Program-made: the position numbers and the translations under genes | Shown here: in pieces, positions 4,779-7,111 of the stretch | Numbering within the stretch: position 1 is the first letter of the stretch | How the letters are laid out: every line of letters begins with the position of its first letter | NCBI GenBank assembly: GCA_005888395.1 | Contig: VAXF01000253.1 | Location: 1-7,111 of the forward strand | Reading direction: 5' to 3' | DNA from: Actinomycetota bacterium | Lineage (GTDB): Bacteria > Actinomycetota > Acidimicrobiia > Acidimicrobiales > AC-25 | Length of the DNA stretch: 7,111 bases | Notes under the pieces: generated by a model | Database searches by the model: none | Seen by the model: the letters and a program-made list of their open reading frames with translations, nothing else | What the model was told of the DNA's origin: nothing

Positions 4779-5660
4779 TCATTCGTTCGTTCTCTCGACG
4801 CGCTCGGGGTGGCCGGACCATTGCCACGCCGCGGTCCTCCGGCTCACGCCGAGCATCACGCCGCCGAGCGCGGCCGGGTGGAGGAAGAGCCCGCTGGCAT
4901 CGCCCGTGTAGGGCGCCGACCTCTCCTGCGCACGCTCGAGGATCTCCGCGGTCCGGCCGGACTCCGCGAAGCACATGTAGAGCGTCTCGCCGAGGCGCGC
5001 GAAGAACCGTCCCATGGTCTTGGTCGGGTCAGTGGGGGTGATCACCTCGAGACGGTCGAGCCGGGCGTGGTCGAAGAGGGTGAGGACGCCGCTGTAGCCG
5101 TACTGCTTCGACTCGATCGGGACGAATCTCGACTCATCGAGCCCGAACAGATCGGCGTAGCGACTGGCTGTCGCGGAAGCGTCATGGCGCAGGTCGGTCA
5201 CCTCGTAGATGAAGTCGGCCAGCCCTTCCGCCTCCCGTGTGGCGGCTTCGCTCACGACGGCGGGCAAACCTTCCCTCACGACACTCTGATGGAGGTGCGC
5301 GTGGCCTCGCTCGAGCACAGGCTCGAACCCCTTGGAGCGCAGTCGCGCCACGAGCGCGTCGAGCGCAGGGGTTGCGAGCCCGGCCGCGAACAAGTGGGCG
5401 CCGCGCGCCGACACCGCGTCGCCGACGGCACCCGCCCCGTCCGGCTCGAGCAGCTCGACGCAGCTGTCGCCCAGCCGGTAGGTGGAGCAGCGCGCTCCGA
5501 GCGCGTCGACGCGAGTCTCGCCGTCGTGGCGAGCGTCGAGGAGCGACTCCCACAGTCGGCCGACGACCTGGCGGTCGGGCACGGCGAGTTGCACGCGATC
5601 GACACGGGTCAGCACGGCGGAGATGTTCGCACGGGGGCGGGGGCGAGTCGATCGGGGCAC
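4779..5660 (-). CDS. multi-module VOC-superfamily protein (epimerase/dioxygenase-like)
   Basis: This protein of about 278-293 residues contains repeated VOC modules. The N-terminal module starts at LTRVDRVQLAVPDRQVVGRLWESLL (17-41), where the usual first metal-ligand His is Gln24, and reaches DSCVELLEPD (66-75) with Glu69. A second unit covers about 80-140. The third and fourth follow: ADFIYEVTDL to RLDRLEVITPTDP (148-212), then RFFARLGETLYMCF to GLFLHPAALGGVMLGVS (218-273). The final FLHP...GVML-V segment resembles methylmalonyl-CoA epimerase-type VOC proteins. With the first histidine missing, the N-terminal metal site may be lost. The longest start is GTG at 5660, but the first 15 residues are Arg/Pro-rich and unlike the fold, so GTG at 5615 (Val16) is probably the true start. 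It is divergent from the secreted-protein gene at 5693 with a very short spacer, so their promoters must overlap or lie inside each other's 5' ends. Confidence 0.82.
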   Translation of the reverse strand: MPRSTRPRPRANISAVLTRVDRVQLAVPDRQVVGRLWESLLDARHDGETRVDALGARCSTYRLGDSCVELLEPDGAGAVGDAVSARGAHLFAAGLATPALDALVARLRSKGFEPVLERGHAHLHQSVVREGLPAVVSEAATREAEGLADFIYEVTDLRHDASATASRYADLFGLDESRFVPIESKQYGYSGVLTLFDHARLDRLEVITPTDPTKTMGRFFARLGETLYMCFAESGRTAEILERAQERSAPYTGDASGLFLHPAALGGVMLGVSRRTAAWQWSGHPERVERTNE

Positions 5661-5680
5661 CCGACCGCGAGGACGATCCG

Positions 5681-5695
5681 TACAGTGTTACCGTG
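5681..5695 (+). promoter_or_regulatory. candidate -10 box with leaderless GTG for the secreted-protein gene
   Basis: TACAGT (5681-5686, 4 of 6 matches to TATAAT) is followed by six bases and then the GTG at 5693, so transcription would begin at the start codon. The spacing matches the arrangement at the ArsR gene. The -35 region (about 5658-5663, CACCCG) is poor, so the call rests on the -10 box and the absence of any ribosome site. Confidence 0.4.
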
Positions 5696-6836
5696 CCGCC
5701 CCGCCGGATTCGTGGGCTCGTGCCGCTCGTGCTGCTCCTTGTCGGTGCGACGACCGGAGCGCCGGCCACAGCTGCGACCCGGGCGGCCCCGAGGCCAGCG
5801 ACCTGGGAGCAGTGGTTGCACCTCCCGGGCGTGTTCGACCTCAGTGGCCCTCGTCGCGACGGGCGTCTGGTCGCCGCCCCCGTCGGGCCGGACCCAGTCG
5901 TTCGCCCCGGCCTACTCTGTCCCGGACGGCTCCGAGTCCTATCTGGCGCTCTCGCCCGGGCTCACCCTCGACAAGAGGGCGGCGACGAACCCCGTCCTTC
6001 CCCCTCTCCGGTGCCGGTTCGATCGCGACCTCGTCTTCGCCCTCGACCTGCGCGGCTCTCCTCCGGGGATCACGGAGGTCGCGGCCGACGGAAAGGTCCG
6101 GCGGCTTGCGTCGGTGCCCGGCGTCTCCAACCTCGCCGGCATCACCCTCGACACGGTCGGAAGCTTCGGCCACCGGCTGCTGGTCATCGGTCCGGCTCGG
6201 CCCGGAACGACGCAGGTGACCGCGGTGGACTGCCTCGGCCGGGCGACTCCCATCGCCACGGTCGACGTGCCCCTCGAAGGCGGGATCGCCGTCGCACCCC
6301 GCGGGTTCGGCCCGTACGGAGGGCAGCTCATCGCCGCCGACGAGACCGGTGGGTCGATCTACGCGATATCGCCGGCGGGCAAGCTCAGCACGGTGACCCG
6401 CTCGGGCCTTCCCGCCGGGGGCGACATCGGCGTCGAGAGCGCGGGCTTCGTGCCGCCCAGGCCGGCCGCCGCCTACCTGGCCGACCGCGGCACCCCAGGC
6501 AATCCGCACCCCGGGACGGACAGCATCCTGCGGCTCACCGGCGCCGCAATGTCGTCGGCGGGAATCCGGGCGGGCGACCTGCTGGTGGCGACCGAGGGCG
6601 GCGCGACGGTCGTGCGGGTCCGCTGTGGCCGGGTCTGCGAGACCGCAGTCGTCGCCACTGGCCCGCCGTCGGCACATGCCGAGGGACGGCTGCTGGTCGT
6701 CGCCCGGGAACCGGCCTCCCGGACGGGACGCCCCGGCCTACTCGTCGTCGGGACGTCGATCCTCATCGTCATCGCGGCCGCGATCCTGCTGCTGTGGCGC
6801 CGGTCCCGTGCCCCTGGCCGGGCCGCCCACCGGTGA
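5693..6836 (+). CDS. secreted protein with C-terminal membrane anchor, interrupted by a +1 frameshift
   Basis: From GTG 5693 one frame encodes a signal peptide (positive MPPRRIRG, hydrophobic LVPLVLLLVGATTG, a cleavage-like ATA near 26-28) and the start of the mature domain (WEQWLHLPGVFDLSGPRRDG). A different frame carries the rest, from SFAPAYSVPDGSESYLALSP to the stop at 6836. The switch fits one extra C in the C5 run at 5877-5881; with four Cs the join reads VAAPSGRTQSFAPAY without interruption and the protein has 380 residues. The body has repeated strand-rich units, such as VFALDLRG, GSFGHRLLVIG, APRGFGPYGGQLIAADETGG and SIYAISPAGKLSTV, suggestive of a beta-propeller (NHL/SdiA-regulated-like). 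Cysteine pairs (CLGRA, RCGRVCE) are possible disulfides. A C-terminal membrane helix (about 348-368, GLLVVGTSILIVIAAAILLLW) and a basic tail follow. The domain would thus lie outside the membrane. Its function is unknown. Its stop overlaps the next gene's start by four bases. The break may be real, slippage or sequencing error. Confidence 0.72.
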
Positions 6837-7111
6837 GCAGGCCGTTTGGCCTCGGTGTGCAACTGCCCGAGGTCGAACGCGAGGTCGGCTGGGGCGAGTA
6901 CGCCGCCATGGCGACGGAGGCCGAGCACGCCGGGCTCGACTCGCTCTGGATCGGTGACCACCTGCTCTACCGCGGCGACGGCCGGGAGGAGCGAGGTCCG
7001 TGGGACGTCTGGGCGCTGCTGGCCGGTCTCGCCGCGGTCACGGACCGGATCCGCCTCGGGCCGCTGGTCGCGTGCACGGCGTTCTCACCGCCGGGGGTCC
7101 TCGCCCGGCGG
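6833..7111 (+). CDS. LLM-class (luciferase-like, probably F420-dependent) oxidoreductase, partial
   Basis: The frame from GTG 6833 stays open to the right edge (93 codons, about one third of a usual 280-330 residue protein). It reads as the N-terminus of a luciferase-like monooxygenase TIM barrel. FGLGVQLPE (5-13) forms the first strand. AEHAGLDSLWIGDHLLY (30-46) is the family's hallmark second strand with the D-H pair. WDVWALLAGLAAVTDRIRLGPLV (57-79) is the helix and strand with the R-x-x-L-G signature. In actinobacteria such proteins commonly use coenzyme F420 for hydride transfer; FMN is possible and cannot be excluded from the fragment. The GTG overlaps the TGA of the secreted-protein gene (GTGA), implying translational coupling. 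The substrate is unknown. Confidence 0.88.
   Translation, partial: MSRPFGLGVQLPEVEREVGWGEYAAMATEAEHAGLDSLWIGDHLLYRGDGREERGPWDVWALLAGLAAVTDRIRLGPLVACTAFSPPGVLARR

Noticed and set aside
4809..5692. Upstream part of the plus-strand frame that continues into the secreted protein
   Set aside because: It runs antisense to the multi-module VOC gene and reads as Arg/Gly/Glu-rich noise. The real N-terminus of the secreted protein is the signal peptide in the other frame from 5693.
1..7111. CRISPR array, tRNA, rRNA, transposase or integrase
   Set aside because: I saw no regularly spaced repeats, tRNA-like cloverleaf or rRNA core sequence, and no mobile-element protein motifs in either strand's convincing frames.

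Overview
The window looks like ordinary chromosomal DNA from a high-GC actinomycete, probably an environmental or uncultured one. Supporting signs are strong G/C preference at third codon positions, many GTG starts, 4-base GTGA stop/start overlaps, two starts that look leaderless, and an LLM-class (F420-dependent type) oxidoreductase. No CRISPR array, tRNA, rRNA, insertion sequence or phage gene was recognised. The species cannot be named from the sequence alone.

Layout. (1) 1-880, minus strand: an ArsR-type repressor gene (512-835) followed with a 4-base overlap by an AHSA1/SRPBCC-domain gene (runs off the left edge from 515). They share one sigma70-like promoter (842-870) overlaid by GTAAC/GTTAC half-sites, a typical autoregulated cassette. 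(2) 880-1093: a gene-poor stretch with a long bulged inverted repeat (927-964) and then the last 25-35 codons of an acyl-CoA dehydrogenase (968-1075), a remnant with no body. (3) 1094-2044, plus: an intact APH-fold kinase. (4) 4166 down to 2051, minus: a compact run made of a C-terminal YjbR-like stub, a second APH-fold kinase broken by a frameshift, a GNAT acetyltransferase and a small alpha/beta hydrolase. (5) 4361-4756, plus: a small VOC/glyoxalase enzyme, convergent with (6) 4779-5660, minus: a multi-module VOC protein. A hairpin lies between them. (7) 5693-7111, plus: a secreted protein with a C-terminal membrane anchor, whose signal-peptide frame and body frame differ by one base at a C5 run. 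It is translationally coupled to an LLM-class flavin oxidoreductase that runs off the right edge.

How the genes fit together. There is no single evident pathway. Most genes belong to small-molecule-modifying superfamilies (two APH kinases, GNAT, two VOC proteins, alpha/beta hydrolase, SRPBCC), in short units that switch strand repeatedly. Two C-terminal gene stubs lie directly upstream of the two kinases, so the region appears to have been rearranged. Both apparent frameshifts have a C/G homopolymer at or near the breakpoint. They could be real decay, slippage or sequencing error, and the sequence alone cannot separate these.

The items most worth a second look are the two frame breaks, the Mph-like kinase motif, the acyl-CoA dehydrogenase stub beside the inverted repeat, the ArsR promoter/operator with a leaderless GTG, and the uncharacterised membrane-anchored protein coupled to the oxidoreductase. 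I did not find convincing evidence of a wholly new system.
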